Below, one piece after another: positions 7,602-17,112 of a stretch of 33,156 nucleotides of DNA (positions are counted from its first letter, which is position 1; every line of letters begins with the position of its first letter). The stretch covers positions 1 through 33,156 of the forward strand of contig CAINOB010000095.1 of NCBI GenBank assembly GCA_903851365.1, written 5' to 3'. The DNA is from an uncultured Bacteroidota bacterium. Its GTDB lineage: Bacteria > Bacteroidota > Bacteroidia > Bacteroidales > UBA12481. The notes under the pieces were generated by a model that had not been told where the DNA came from, ran no database searches, and was given only the letters and a program-made list of their open reading frames with translations. Both the position numbers and the translations under genes were made by a program.

Positions 7602-9745
7602 TGAAGAGGGTAAAAACCCCAACGGTACTGCAGATGGAAGCGCTCGAGTGTGGGGCTGCTTCTCTGGGAATCATATTATCCCATTATGGAAAATATGTAC
7701 CCCTGGAAAAGTTGAGGGTAGATTGCGGCGTTTCCAGAAACGGCAGTACGGCCGCTAATCTGACTAAAGCCGCAAAGAATTATGGACTGATAGTCAAGGC
7801 CTATAAAAAAGAGCCTGAGCAGCTGAAAACCCTGCCGGCCCCTATGATTGTCTTTTGGAAATTCTACCATTTCCTGGTAGTGGAAGGATTCGGTAAGAAT
7901 AAAGTTTACCTGAACGACCCGGCAACCGGACCGCGAACGGTTGACACCAAAACATTTGACAGCTCTTTTACCGGTGTGGTTATGACCTTTGCTCCCGGAC
8001 CGGACTTTCAGCCGGGGGGTGAAAAGCCCAGGTTTTACCCAATCCTCCTTAAATGGCTGAAGGGATATCGGAACAGCCTGCTTTTCCTGTTTCTCACAGG
8101 ATTGGCCCTGCTTATTCCCGGGCTGGCTATCCCGGTATTCTCTAAGATATTCGTCGATCAGGTACTCATCCGGCAGTCAGGTTCCTGGGTTCTCATTCTG
8201 CTGACAGGGATTGCACTTACTGCCTTATTGCGGGCTCTGCTTTCCTGGATCCAGCAACGCAGCCTGATCCGGTTGGAAATGAGCCTTTCGCTGAAAAACT
8301 CATCGAAGTTCCTGTGGCATGTGCTGCACCTTCCGATGTCGTTCCATACACAGCGACCGGCGGGTGATATTACGATGCGCGTGAACATCAATAACCAGGT
8401 GGCTATGTTGCTCTCCGGCCAACTGGGAAATACTTTTCTGAACCTCTTTCTCATCGTTTTCTATGCCGGCATGATGTTCTATTACAGCGTCCCGCTTACG
8501 CTGGCAGCCATAGCAGTGAGCCTGTTGAACTTGTTGGCCCTGCGCTATATTTCAAGAAAAAGAGTCGATTCAAACCAAAAGCTCCTGCAGGATAACGGCC
8601 AATTATTCGGACTCTCCTCAGCTGGTTTGCAGATGATCGAATCACTTAAGGCTACGGCCTCAGAATCCGATTTTTTCAGCAAATGGGCCGGATATCAGAC
8701 AAAGCTGCTGAACATCCAGCAAAAGCTGGGAATACTCACCCAAACGCTCCAGGTGATCCCCATCTTTTTAACCTCCCTGAGTACCCTGATCATCCTGTTC
8801 CTGGGATCGAAATACATTATGGGTGGTATCATGACAGTAGGAACATTCGTTGCTTTCCAATCGCTGATGGCCAGCTTTAATCAGCCTATCGTATCACTGG
8901 TTAACCTGGGCAGTGCCCTCCAGGATATGCAGGGCGGTCTGAAACGGATAGAGGATGTTTATAACTACCCTGCTACACACCCTTCTCTGCTGGAAAACCA
9001 ATCCACCCAAACCAACAAAACGGTAAAACTTCAGGGATATGTCGAATTGAAAGACATCACCTTTGGTTACAGTTTGATGGAGCCTCCCCTGATAACGAAC
9101 TTTTCCCTGCATCTTAACCCGGGATCGCGAGTGGCGATAGTCGGCCGTACCGGGTGTGGTAAATCGACACTGGCAAACCTGGTAAGCGGCCTGTACGAAC
9201 CCTGGAGCGGAGAGATCCTCCTCGATGGCAAACACCGCGAGGAGATTTCTTATACAACGATTAATAACTCCATTGCCATGGTGGATCAAAACCTTTTCCT
9301 GTTTGAGGGAACCGTAAAAGAAAACATCAGCTTCTGGGATCAGACCATCCCCGAAAAGGACCTGATCCAGGCCGCCAAGGAAGCTTGCATCCACGTGGAT
9401 GTCGCTGCACGGCCAGGCGCTTATGACAGCCATGTCGAGGAAAACGGAAAAAATTTCAGCGGGGGTCAGCGCCAGAGGATAGAAATTGCAAGGGCATTGG
9501 CTACCAAGCCTTCCATCCTGATCCTCGACGAAGCTACCAGCGCGCTGGATTCACAAACCGAACAGCAGATCGACATCAACATACGTAAAAAGGGATGTAC
9601 CTGCCTGATCATCGCGCACCGCCTGAGCACTATCCGCGACTGCGACGAGATCATTGTTATGGACCGTGGCCAGATCGTTCAGCGCGGTACCCATCAGGAA
9701 CTTATGGAGCAAAAAGGTTTATACGTAGAACTAATTAAAGAATAG
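7601..9745 (+). CDS. NHLM-type peptidase-containing ABC exporter (PCAT)
   Basis: The 714-residue protein has an N-terminal C39 peptidase with its catalytic set in place: Q11, C17 (in EALECGAAS), H90 (FYHFLVVEG) and D106 (LNDPATG). It should cut the precursors after their Gly-Gly and export the core. A six-helix transmembrane domain spans about residues 155-430. The ATPase follows with Walker A GRTGCGKST, signature FSGGQRQRIEIARAL and Walker B ILILDEATSALD. I chose the ATG at 7601, which overlaps the HlyD stop, over an upstream in-frame Met because the peptidase domain begins directly after it (MKRVKTPTVLQMEALECG), the usual family start. An intact leader peptidase supports a functional precursor export pathway. 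Confidence 0.93.
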   Translation: MKRVKTPTVLQMEALECGAASLGIILSHYGKYVPLEKLRVDCGVSRNGSTAANLTKAAKNYGLIVKAYKKEPEQLKTLPAPMIVFWKFYHFLVVEGFGKNKVYLNDPATGPRTVDTKTFDSSFTGVVMTFAPGPDFQPGGEKPRFYPILLKWLKGYRNSLLFLFLTGLALLIPGLAIPVFSKIFVDQVLIRQSGSWVLILLTGIALTALLRALLSWIQQRSLIRLEMSLSLKNSSKFLWHVLHLPMSFHTQRPAGDITMRVNINNQVAMLLSGQLGNTFLNLFLIVFYAGMMFYYSVPLTLAAIAVSLLNLLALRYISRKRVDSNQKLLQDNGQLFGLSSAGLQMIESLKATASESDFFSKWAGYQTKLLNIQQKLGILTQTLQVIPIFLTSLSTLIILFLGSKYIMGGIMTVGTFVAFQSLMASFNQPIVSLVNLGSALQDMQGGLKRIEDVYNYPATHPSLLENQSTQTNKTVKLQGYVELKDITFGYSLMEPPLITNFSLHLNPGSRVAIVGRTGCGKSTLANLVSGLYEPWSGEILLDGKHREEISYTTINNSIAMVDQNLFLFEGTVKENISFWDQTIPEKDLIQAAKEACIHVDVAARPGAYDSHVEENGKNFSGGQRQRIEIARALATKPSILILDEATSALDSQTEQQIDINIRKKGCTCLIIAHRLSTIRDCDEIIVMDRGQIVQRGTHQELMEQKGLYVELIKE

Positions 9746-9755
9746 CACCGGAAAA

Positions 9756-12665
9756 ATGTCGAAAGAGATATTTTCAGAGGTCATGCTCGCTTCGGGCGAA
9801 CTCCGGAAGACAGGCGCCAACCAGTCCTTTCCGCTGACGCATCCGGAGCAGGTGTGGTATATCGCAAAAGGTTACGTCGATATCTTTTCGGTAAATCTGG
9901 AAAATGACCAACCTAAAGGTTCCCGGTTCTTTTTCTCGACCGCTGATCAGGGGGAACTCCTGTTCGGATTTAAAAGCAATCAACCTGGTGAAAAACGCGG
10001 CCTGATGGCAGTGCCTTCCTCCGATGCGGAAATAGTTTGTATAAGTCTGGAGAAGATCCGTGAGATCCGCCTGAAAACGGAGCTGGCTGACACACTGGCA
10101 ATCCTGCTCGAAAAATGGATCGGTCATGTTTCGTTTGGAATCTCTAAGGATTTCAGTCCGCGCACCGACCTGGTGGTGGAAGCCGGTGAAGAGAAAGCGG
10201 TTAAGTCCAATGTCAAGATCAGGGCCAGGAGGGGAACAGTCTGGTTGGAATTTGTTAAAGGAAATGCCCTGTTCATGGGGATGAAAGAGCTGATGGAACC
10301 GGAGGAGCGCTTTACTTTCCCTGTTACCCAGGATTCGTGGATACAAACCTTCGAGGATTCACAAATCCGAGGTTACTCGACCTCTGAATTCATGAAACAA
10401 GAGGAATTCTGGGCCCACCTGCAGAATTTTTATGAGGTCATCTTCTTTTGTGAATACTTCAATGCACGGCTGAACACAGTAGACGAGTTCAACCGTTTGA
10501 CCGAAAAAGACCTTCAGGGCAAACGAACCCGTTCTGCAGCGATTCTGAAAATCGCCTCGGTACTTGACGATAGCCTCCGTAAGAATTACTTCGATCTCAC
10601 TCAGGACCCGCTGCTCAATGCCTGTCGATATGTTGCCGGATATGCGGGAATTACCATCACAGAGCCGCCAAAACCGAAAAGTGAGGAAGCGCCCCCGCTG
10701 ACACTGAACGAAATAACCCGCGCCTCAAGGTTCCGTACACGAAAAGTTTCACTGACAGGTTTATGGTGGAAAAATGATAACGGTCCCCTCCTGGCTTTCA
10801 CAAAATCAGGTCACGCACCCATTGCCCTGATACCAACGTCACCGGGAAAATACGATTACATCAATCCGGCTGGGAGCATCAGAAAGAAAGTAACCGCTGA
10901 AACAGCTGCCTCATTGGAAATTGAAGCTTTCCAGTTTTATCGCCCGTTTCCGGATCAGCCGATAAAGGGCTTCGACCTGATCAGGTTCGGCTTGAAAAGC
11001 TGCAGCAAAGATTTGATTTTCATCCTTTTCGCCGGTCTCATAGGCGGTCTGCTCTCGCTGCTGGTTCCAGTGCTTACCGGTAAGATCTTTGACCTGGTAA
11101 TCCCTCAAACCGACAAAAACCAGCTGTATCTTTTTTCCCTGGTAATCTTCATGAGCATAATCGCGATATCCATTTTCCAGATTGTGCGAAGCTTTGCCAT
11201 GATCAGGATCGAAACGAAACTCGATTTCACTTTGCAGTCGGCCCTGTGGGATCGTCTGCTTAACCTGCATATTCCTTTCTTCCGGAAATTCCAGGCTGGC
11301 GAGCTCGCAGCAAAGGCGAACAGCATCATGATGCTTCGCAAGGTGTTGTCCGACACAGTGATATATAGCCTCCTCGGATCGATTTTCATGCTCGTTAACC
11401 TTGTTCTGCTATTTTTCTACGAAGCGTGGCTCTCCCTGATCATCTTAGGTTTTCTTATGGTCTCCCTTTTGTTCGTTTTTTATATCGGCTCACGGATCCA
11501 AAAGCGTCAGCAGGTCGTCGTTAACATGGAAAGCAGGCTTTTCGGGATGTTGATTCAGTTGCTGTCGAGCATCTCCAAAATTAAGATCGCCGGAGCTGAG
11601 GTTCATGCATTTGCCCGATGGGCCGATAAATACTCTGTCAGTAAGCAAAAGACCTATGAGGTAAGAAAGCTGTTTCTGACAGTCACGCTGATGACAACTA
11701 TCCTTCCTCTGATAATCACGCTTTTCGTGTTTGCAGTCATTGCAGGACAGATACCAAATACTCTCTCCACCGGCGGGTTTCTGACTTTTTACACCGCACT
11801 CACTATGGCGATCGGATCGTTTATACAGTTAGGCATGGCTGGGCTATCCTACTTCATGGCCCTGCCTATGCTCGACAGTATCAGGCCAATTCTGGAGGCC
11901 CTGCCGGAAAACATATCACTGAAACCCGAAATCCAGAAGCTTTCGGGAGAAATCGAAGTCGCCAATCTTAGCTTCAGGTACCAGCCTGATATGCCACTGG
12001 TGCTCGACAATGTCTCCCTGCACATTAGGCCAGGCGAATTTGTGGCAGTCGTCGGCGCCTCAGGTTCCGGAAAGTCCTCCCTCCTGAGAATGCTCCTGGG
12101 TTTCGAAACACCGGAAAGCGGTTCCGTTTATTATGATCAGCAGGATATTTCCTCGTTCGATCCGGCCTCGATCAGGAGACAGGCGGGAACAGTCATGCAG
12201 AATATCCAGCTGGCAAATGGGAATATACTTTCCAATATAACCGGGGTGACGGAGGCCACTTTCGAAGATGCCTGGGAAGCAGCGAGAAACGTTGGGCTCG
12301 ACGAGGACATCAAACGGATGCCGATGGGCATGTATACGGTCATTACCGGTGGATTAAGCACCATTTCGGGAGGTCAGCGCCAGCGCATCATGATCGCCAG
12401 GGCCATTGTCAACAAGCCTAGGATCATCTTCCTGGATGAAGCAACCAGCGCCCTCGACAACAAGACTCAGCAGATCGTGAGCCAAAGCCTCGAAAAGCTC
12501 CAGGCCACGCGTATTGTCATCGCGCATAGACTGACCACCGTGCAGAATGCCGACCGGATTTATCTCATGGAAAAGGGAAAGATTGTTGAAACAGGTACCT
12601 ATATTGAATTGCTCGAAAAAGGTGGTAAATTTACCGAGCTGGTAAAACGGCAGATGGTGGAATAA
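9756..12665 (+). CDS. NHLM-type ABC transporter, permease/ATP-binding protein without peptidase
   Basis: The 969-residue protein is the second ABC subunit typical of NHLM systems. An N-terminal region of about 400 residues has no C39 peptidase and looks like a cyclic-nucleotide-binding-like or degenerate regulatory fold ('EQVWYIAKGYVDIFSV', 'RARRGTVWLEFVKGNALFMG'). A transmembrane domain follows at about residues 420-710. The ATPase has Walker A GASGSGKSS, signature ISGGQRQRIMIARAI and Walker B IIFLDEATSALD. It probably pairs with the PCAT as a heterodimer or acts in a second export step; the division of labour is not settled for the family. The gene starts 10 bases after the PCAT and ends 6 bases before a tRNA gene. 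Confidence 0.9.
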   Translation: MSKEIFSEVMLASGELRKTGANQSFPLTHPEQVWYIAKGYVDIFSVNLENDQPKGSRFFFSTADQGELLFGFKSNQPGEKRGLMAVPSSDAEIVCISLEKIREIRLKTELADTLAILLEKWIGHVSFGISKDFSPRTDLVVEAGEEKAVKSNVKIRARRGTVWLEFVKGNALFMGMKELMEPEERFTFPVTQDSWIQTFEDSQIRGYSTSEFMKQEEFWAHLQNFYEVIFFCEYFNARLNTVDEFNRLTEKDLQGKRTRSAAILKIASVLDDSLRKNYFDLTQDPLLNACRYVAGYAGITITEPPKPKSEEAPPLTLNEITRASRFRTRKVSLTGLWWKNDNGPLLAFTKSGHAPIALIPTSPGKYDYINPAGSIRKKVTAETAASLEIEAFQFYRPFPDQPIKGFDLIRFGLKSCSKDLIFILFAGLIGGLLSLLVPVLTGKIFDLVIPQTDKNQLYLFSLVIFMSIIAISIFQIVRSFAMIRIETKLDFTLQSALWDRLLNLHIPFFRKFQAGELAAKANSIMMLRKVLSDTVIYSLLGSIFMLVNLVLLFFYEAWLSLIILGFLMVSLLFVFYIGSRIQKRQQVVVNMESRLFGMLIQLLSSISKIKIAGAEVHAFARWADKYSVSKQKTYEVRKLFLTVTLMTTILPLIITLFVFAVIAGQIPNTLSTGGFLTFYTALTMAIGSFIQLGMAGLSYFMALPMLDSIRPILEALPENISLKPEIQKLSGEIEVANLSFRYQPDMPLVLDNVSLHIRPGEFVAVVGASGSGKSSLLRMLLGFETPESGSVYYDQQDISSFDPASIRRQAGTVMQNIQLANGNILSNITGVTEATFEDAWEAARNVGLDEDIKRMPMGMYTVITGGLSTISGGQRQRIMIARAIVNKPRIIFLDEATSALDNKTQQIVSQSLEKLQATRIVIAHRLTTVQNADRIYLMEKGKIVETGTYIELLEKGGKFTELVKRQMVE

Positions 12666-12671
12666 AATTTA

Positions 12672-12746
12672 GGGACATTAGCTCAGTCGGTTCAGAGCGC
12701 TTGCTTCACACGCAAGAGGTCACTGGTTCGAATCCTGTATGTCCCA
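12672..12746 (+). tRNA. tRNA-Val (anticodon CAC)
   Basis: A cloverleaf can be drawn by hand. The acceptor stem is GGGACAT/ATGTCCC, the D arm GCTC/GAGC, the anticodon stem CTTGC/GCAAG with loop TTCACAC (anticodon CAC), and the T loop TTCGAAT. The T stem ACTGG/CCTGT has one T-T mismatch in the middle. The 3' end is A followed by CA, so CCA is not encoded. The same strand and orientation as the upstream export operon, only 6 bases away, make read-through possible. Confidence 0.92.
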
Positions 12747-12752
12747 CAATTG

Positions 12753-12794
12753 AAACCAACGACTTACAAAGTTAGAATTGCAGGTCGTTGGTTT
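12753..12794 (+). terminator. Stem-loop terminator after tRNA-Val
   Basis: A perfect 11-bp inverted repeat (AAACCAACGAC / GTCGTTGGTTT) with a 20-base loop lies just after the tRNA, and is followed by TTCATTT. Position and A/T-flanked stem fit an intrinsic terminator for the tRNA and possibly for the export operon. Confidence 0.65.
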
Positions 12795-12865
12795 TCATTT
12801 GGTGGGAACCCGAAGGATTTATATTCAGATTATGCTATTTTTATTTTTTATAAGAATCGCCGGGG

Positions 12866-13873
12866 ATGTTCAATTGGACACAATCAAAAAGGTTTTTTCA
12901 GTTTTTTTTGGCAATCGTTGCTTATGTAATACCTATGCATAATGCCCCGCTTTGTGCACAGGAAATTTATTCAGAAAAGAAGTATACCATTGACAATGGT
13001 CTGTCTCATAATCAGGTAGTATGCGTAAATCAGGACACAACAGGTTTTTTGTGGATTGCAACCTGGGATGGATTGAATCGATATGATGGCAATCAAATAC
13101 AAACTTATTATCACCGTACTGAAGACTCCACCTCTTTCCCTGGCTTTTCAATCGAAAAAATTCTGATTGACAAGGCTAATCATGTGATTGTTGATTGTGG
13201 CTTCTTTATGCCGGCCGTTTATAATCCCGAAAAAGATTGTTTCAATATTTTGAATATCAAGGGTCTGTCGTGTGGTATTTTTGATATAAATGTGGGAATC
13301 GACAGGACTCTTTGGGCCATAAACGATGCCAGCCTGTTTGAATTCGACGATTCACTCAAAATTAAACGCACCTTTAAAATGACAGATCGGGCCGGGCAGA
13401 CGTTTTCCATAGGCAAACGGCCTCAACTGGTCATCGACAATAGCAATCGCCCCTGGGTTTTTCTGCCCGGTCCCGAATCGTATACCATTTACAAGGGAAC
13501 TATTGTAAATGATACCCTGGTTAGGTGGAGTTCAGTTAGAAGTCTGGAAACCAGCATTTTCACCACTTTTAACGAAATTAACGATACGGAGAACCTCGAA
13601 ATTCAGGAAACTGCCAATGGCGATATCTACCTGTTCTCTAAATTCGGGTTGTATTTTTTTAATCCCGGTTCCGAATCATTTTCAAAGGTTTCGGGAATTC
13701 CGGATCCACGGTTGTTTTCAGGAAAGGCTGCCTTTTTCTGGGGCGATGGAGAAAATGTGCTGAACTATATCGACACGGAGACTGATCAGGTGCATCATAT
13801 CAAATTGAAGACCAATAGCTTTTTTGAGACAGCCCTAAAAGACCGGCCGGTAATATTTGGGCGGGTATTGTAA
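12866..13873 (+). pseudogene. N-terminal part of a frameshifted beta-propeller sensor histidine kinase
   Basis: The 335-residue frame begins with a signal-like segment (FFQFFLAIVAYVIPM, then APLCAQ) and then the first blades of a two-component-regulator propeller ('YTIDNGLSHNQVVCVNQDTTGFLWIATWDGLNRYDG'). It stops at 13873 soon after 'ALKDRP'. The continuation of the blade, GNIWAG, is found in the next frame, so this is the front of the gene whose back part is at 13972-15969. Together they would make a protein of about 1030 residues, the normal size for these periplasmic-sensor kinases. The break is either a real mutation or a sequencing or assembly error. Confidence 0.82.
13841..13850 (+). 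other. Apparent one-base deletion causing the kinase frameshift
   Basis: The sequence reads GACCGGCCGG. Frame 2 codes LKDR up to this point, and frame 1 codes GNIWAGI immediately after. Adding one G (GACCGGGCCGG) gives the standard propeller blade end LKDRAGNIWAGI and joins both ORFs into one frame. The change sits in a short GC-rich palindrome-like string, where indel errors are also common. Confidence 0.75.
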
Positions 13874-13971
13874 CAGAAAAACGCGAAGACCTTGGATTAT
13901 TTCGTTACAACCAGGCTAATCCTTTTTTTAAGCATTACCTCACCGGGCCCGACGAAAAGGGGGATGTCAGG

Positions 13972-15969
13972 ATGATTTTCTCAGTGCTGAAGGACAAACA
14001 AGGAAACGTTTGGGCAGGTATGAGAAAGGATAACTTTTTATACCGGATTAAACCCGATGGCAGGATCAGTAAAATGGATTATTCGTACGCATTGAATCCG
14101 GAAACAAAGGTAAAACCAAGAATTCTGGCAGGGGATACTAGCGGTTTCTGGATTGCAGGGACGAATGATGTCCTTCTTTTTTATGACTATCGATCCCAAA
14201 AGTTCTGCACCCGGTTTGACCAATCTATTCGGGATCAGAATGGGGGTAGGGAAATTGGTTTTCATAACACTATTGTTGATCCTGAAAGAATTCTGTTCAA
14301 TGGGTTTGATGGGATTTTTTCCTATGAAAAAGCATCAGGGATTCTTTCACAAGTTTTTAAAGTTGACCCATACGGTATTCAGCATAGTTTTATGAGGGCC
14401 AATGATGGCGGTTACTGGATCGGAATTTGGAACAATTCTGTGATAAAACTGGATAAGAATTTCAAGCTGGAAAAGAGCTACAAGCTAGGAAGAGAAAACA
14501 CCCTGGTAGAGCATGTTTGCCCGGGCGACAACGAGGATCTGTGGCTGGCATTGATGGGAGGCGGATTAGGGCATCTTTACCCTAATACCGGTAAATATGA
14601 ATTTTTTACTACGGCTGACGGTTTGAGTAATAATGTTGTATACAGTCTCTTGAAAGACCGTCACGGTAATTTGTGGTTGTCAACCAACCAGGGTATATCC
14701 ATGTTTAACCCAAGATCGAAATACTTCAGGAGATTTGGCCGTGAAGAGGGACTTCTGATCGATGAGTTCAATTCTGATTCCTGGTTCAAGTCTGAGGATG
14801 GAGAAATGTTTTTTGGTGGCGTTGGCGGTGTGGTAAGCTTCTATCCCGATAGTCTTTTACTAAAAAATGAATCCACGAATAAATCGGCTCTTCTCATTAC
14901 CGAATTTATAGCATCCGGGCGCCCTGTGTTTTTGGGTAACCTTCAGCAGGATGGAGTTACTCTTCAAAAAGGTGACAATAATTTTCAAGTCACCTTTGCT
15001 CTTCTTGATTTTCAGCATCCCAGTCGGGTTAAATACCGTTACCGGTTACTGGGAGTGAATTCAGGCTGGTTAATGTGCGGATTCCAGAACCGGAAGGTAA
15101 TGTTTGATAATCTGACACACCGGGAATACACCCTGCAGGTTGAGGCTACTGATTATCAAGGCGATTGGGCTTATTCAAGATCGCTCATCATCCGGATTCC
15201 AGCCAGGATGGTTGAAACCCTTTGGTTTAAGATTTTCGCTGTCCTGGTATTTGGAAGTATCATTTTCATGGTGGTTTCGTTATTAATCAGGAACCGCAGA
15301 GCAGCAACCCGGCAGTTGGAGAATACTCTACGGATGGAGAGCCTCAGAGGGCAGATGAACCCCCATTTTATTTTCAATTCTTTGAACTCAATAAATTATT
15401 TCATTTCAAATAACGATAAAATCTCTGCCAACAATTTTATCGCTGATTTTTCAAGGTTGATCCGGCAAACGCTGGAGAATTTATCGTCGAGCCATGTTCC
15501 TCTGGAGGTAGAGCTCTCCTCCATTTCCGATTACCTTAAACTTGAACATCTGAGATTTGGCGACAGGTTTAGTTATTCCATCCATTCAGAAGCGATAGGA
15601 GATACGGATAAGATTGAGGTAGTTCCCGGGCTGGCGCAACCCTTTCTTGAAAATGCAATTTGGCATGGAATACGGGGTTTGCAGGGCAGAACCGGTACCG
15701 TTAGGATTTCATTTTTCCCATTGAGGCCTGATGCCTTGGAATGCATCATTGAAGATGACGGAATTGGCTGCCATTTATCCAAGAAAACCAGAATTGACCT
15801 GCCAGGTAAAAAATCTCAGGGGATCCGGATTGTAAGGGACCGCCTCCACATTCTTAGTAAAACAACCGGAGCAATTTATGATGTTGAAATCGGTGACCTA
15901 TATCCAGGCCAGGAAGAGCCGGGTACAAAGGTGCGACTGCTAATTCCCATAAAAATTGATAAGAAATAA
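13972..15969 (+). pseudogene. C-terminal part of the frameshifted propeller/LytS-type histidine kinase
   Basis: This frame is open from about 13828 upstream of the ATG, where propeller sequence (GNIWAGIVTEKRED) continues from the previous ORF, so the ATG at 13972 is only the first Met after the break. The 665 residues hold the remaining propeller blades (WLALMGGGLGHL, NLWLSTNQGISMF), a Y_Y_Y domain (about 345-410) and one transmembrane helix (about 415-437). A LytS-type His_kinase domain follows, with the phospho-acceptor His in QMNPHFIFNSLNS (H465), and then an ATPase domain (LENAIWHGI, IEDDGIGC). If translated alone it lacks a signal peptide. The response regulator starts three bases after its stop. 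Confidence 0.85.
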
Positions 15970-15972
15970 ACC

Positions 15973-16731
15973 ATGATCCCTGACGAAATCACAGCAATAC
16001 TCGTTGATGATGAGCAACCTTCCCGAACCGTTTTAGCAAATTTTTTAAAGGAATATTGTCCGAAGGTTAGCATTCTCGCCGAATGCAATTCATCCGAAAC
16101 CGCGTTCGAAAAGATAACTGAGCTAAATCCGAAATTAGTTTTCCTTGATATTGAAATGCCGGCTGGTAATGCGTTTGACTTGCTCAGGAAGTTCGAAACC
16201 ATTGAGTTTAAGATCATCTTTGTTACTGCATTTTCTGAGTATGCGATACAGGCTTTCCGACATTCGGCCTCGGATTATCTGCTCAAACCAATAAAAGTCA
16301 GTGAACTGATTGCGGCAGTTCATAAGGTGGCAAAGGAGCTCACGGCGAAGTACGGAAACCTTAATGTCCAGACCTTAATGGAGAACCTGCAATTAAAAGA
16401 AGAGGATGAGAAAAAGTTGGTTATCGCGGATTCGAATGGATTTCAGGTGATCAACCCACGCGATATTATCTTTTGTGAAGCCAATGGGTATTGCACGCTG
16501 TTTTACTTATTGGGTCATACGGTGACCGCGAGTTCGCGAAATCTCAAATATTATGAGAATTTGCTCCCTACAGGTACATTTATGCGTGTGCACAATTCCT
16601 TTCTTATCAACCTGAATCACGTGCAGGGGTACCTGAACACTGAGGAAATTAAGCTAACGGAGGGACATAAAGTTCCTCTGAGTGGATCGGCAAAGAAAGA
16701 GTTTGTGACGTATTTTAAGAAGTTCAAGTAA
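15973..16731 (+). CDS. LytTR-family response regulator
   Basis: The 252-residue protein has an N-terminal receiver domain with acidic pocket D12-D13, phospho-acceptor D59 (VFLDIEMP), the conserved Thr (FVTAF) and Lys (DYLLKPI). A C-terminal LytTR DNA-binding domain follows (about residues 145-250, 'IIFCEANGYCTLFYL', 'FMRVHNSFLINLNHV'). It is the obvious partner of the LytS-type kinase immediately upstream. LytTR proteins bind pairs of direct repeats. A perfect 10-base direct repeat lies 190 bases downstream, before the next gene. If the kinase is truly broken, this regulator may be unphosphorylated or use another kinase. Confidence 0.92.
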   Translation: MIPDEITAILVDDEQPSRTVLANFLKEYCPKVSILAECNSSETAFEKITELNPKLVFLDIEMPAGNAFDLLRKFETIEFKIIFVTAFSEYAIQAFRHSASDYLLKPIKVSELIAAVHKVAKELTAKYGNLNVQTLMENLQLKEEDEKKLVIADSNGFQVINPRDIIFCEANGYCTLFYLLGHTVTASSRNLKYYENLLPTGTFMRVHNSFLINLNHVQGYLNTEEIKLTEGHKVPLSGSAKKEFVTYFKKFK

Positions 16732-17112
16732 AGAGGAAATCTATTTCCACAATTCAGAGGGATTAATGCCGATAAGCATTTCCTTTTCGCATCAATTTTT
16801 CTTAGTGTATGATAGCTTCAATATCTCTTTCCTGAACCATAAACAGGATCGAGGAAAGTAACAGTGCTTCCTGACAAATCAATCAATTCCATATTAAAAT
16901 ATCCAATGAAACCAAGCAGTTACTAACCTTGCGGTTACTAACCCTTCAGGAATCTCTCTGTCCCGATTTTCGTTTTTTCATTGATCTGAATCGTTGTCAT
17001 ACCTCTGGGAACCGAAATCTTTAGGAATGGATTGAAAAAATGCAATTTACGGATTGCCGAGAAAAGGAAACAATTAATTTTAGCTACTGAAGCCATTCTC
17101 AATATAACAGAT
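16732..17112 (+). other. 381-base non-coding gap with short repeats
   Basis: No supported gene is present; the minus-strand frame here is not convincing. I see a small inverted repeat GGAAAT-ct-ATTTCC (16735-16748) just after the regulator stop, which may help termination. I also see a 10-base direct repeat at 16919-16943. The rest is AT-rich and should contain the promoter of the gene at 17113, although no clear -7/-33 pair stands out. Confidence 0.5.
16919..16943 (+). repeat. Tandem 10-base direct repeat, possible regulator site
   Basis: GTTACTAACC occurs twice (16919-16928 and 16934-16943), start to start 15 bases, in the gap between the LytTR regulator and the exported repeat protein. 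LytTR sites are direct repeats but are usually about 21 bases apart start to start, so assignment to this regulator is only a guess. Confidence 0.35.

Noticed and set aside
8894-9433. 179-codon minus-strand frame inside the PCAT gene
   Set aside because: It lies antisense to a clear ABC exporter and has no domain or signal; it is a frame shadow.
9774-10346. 190-codon minus-strand frame inside the second NHLM ABC gene
   Set aside because: It is antisense to a well-supported gene, with low-complexity, domain-less protein.
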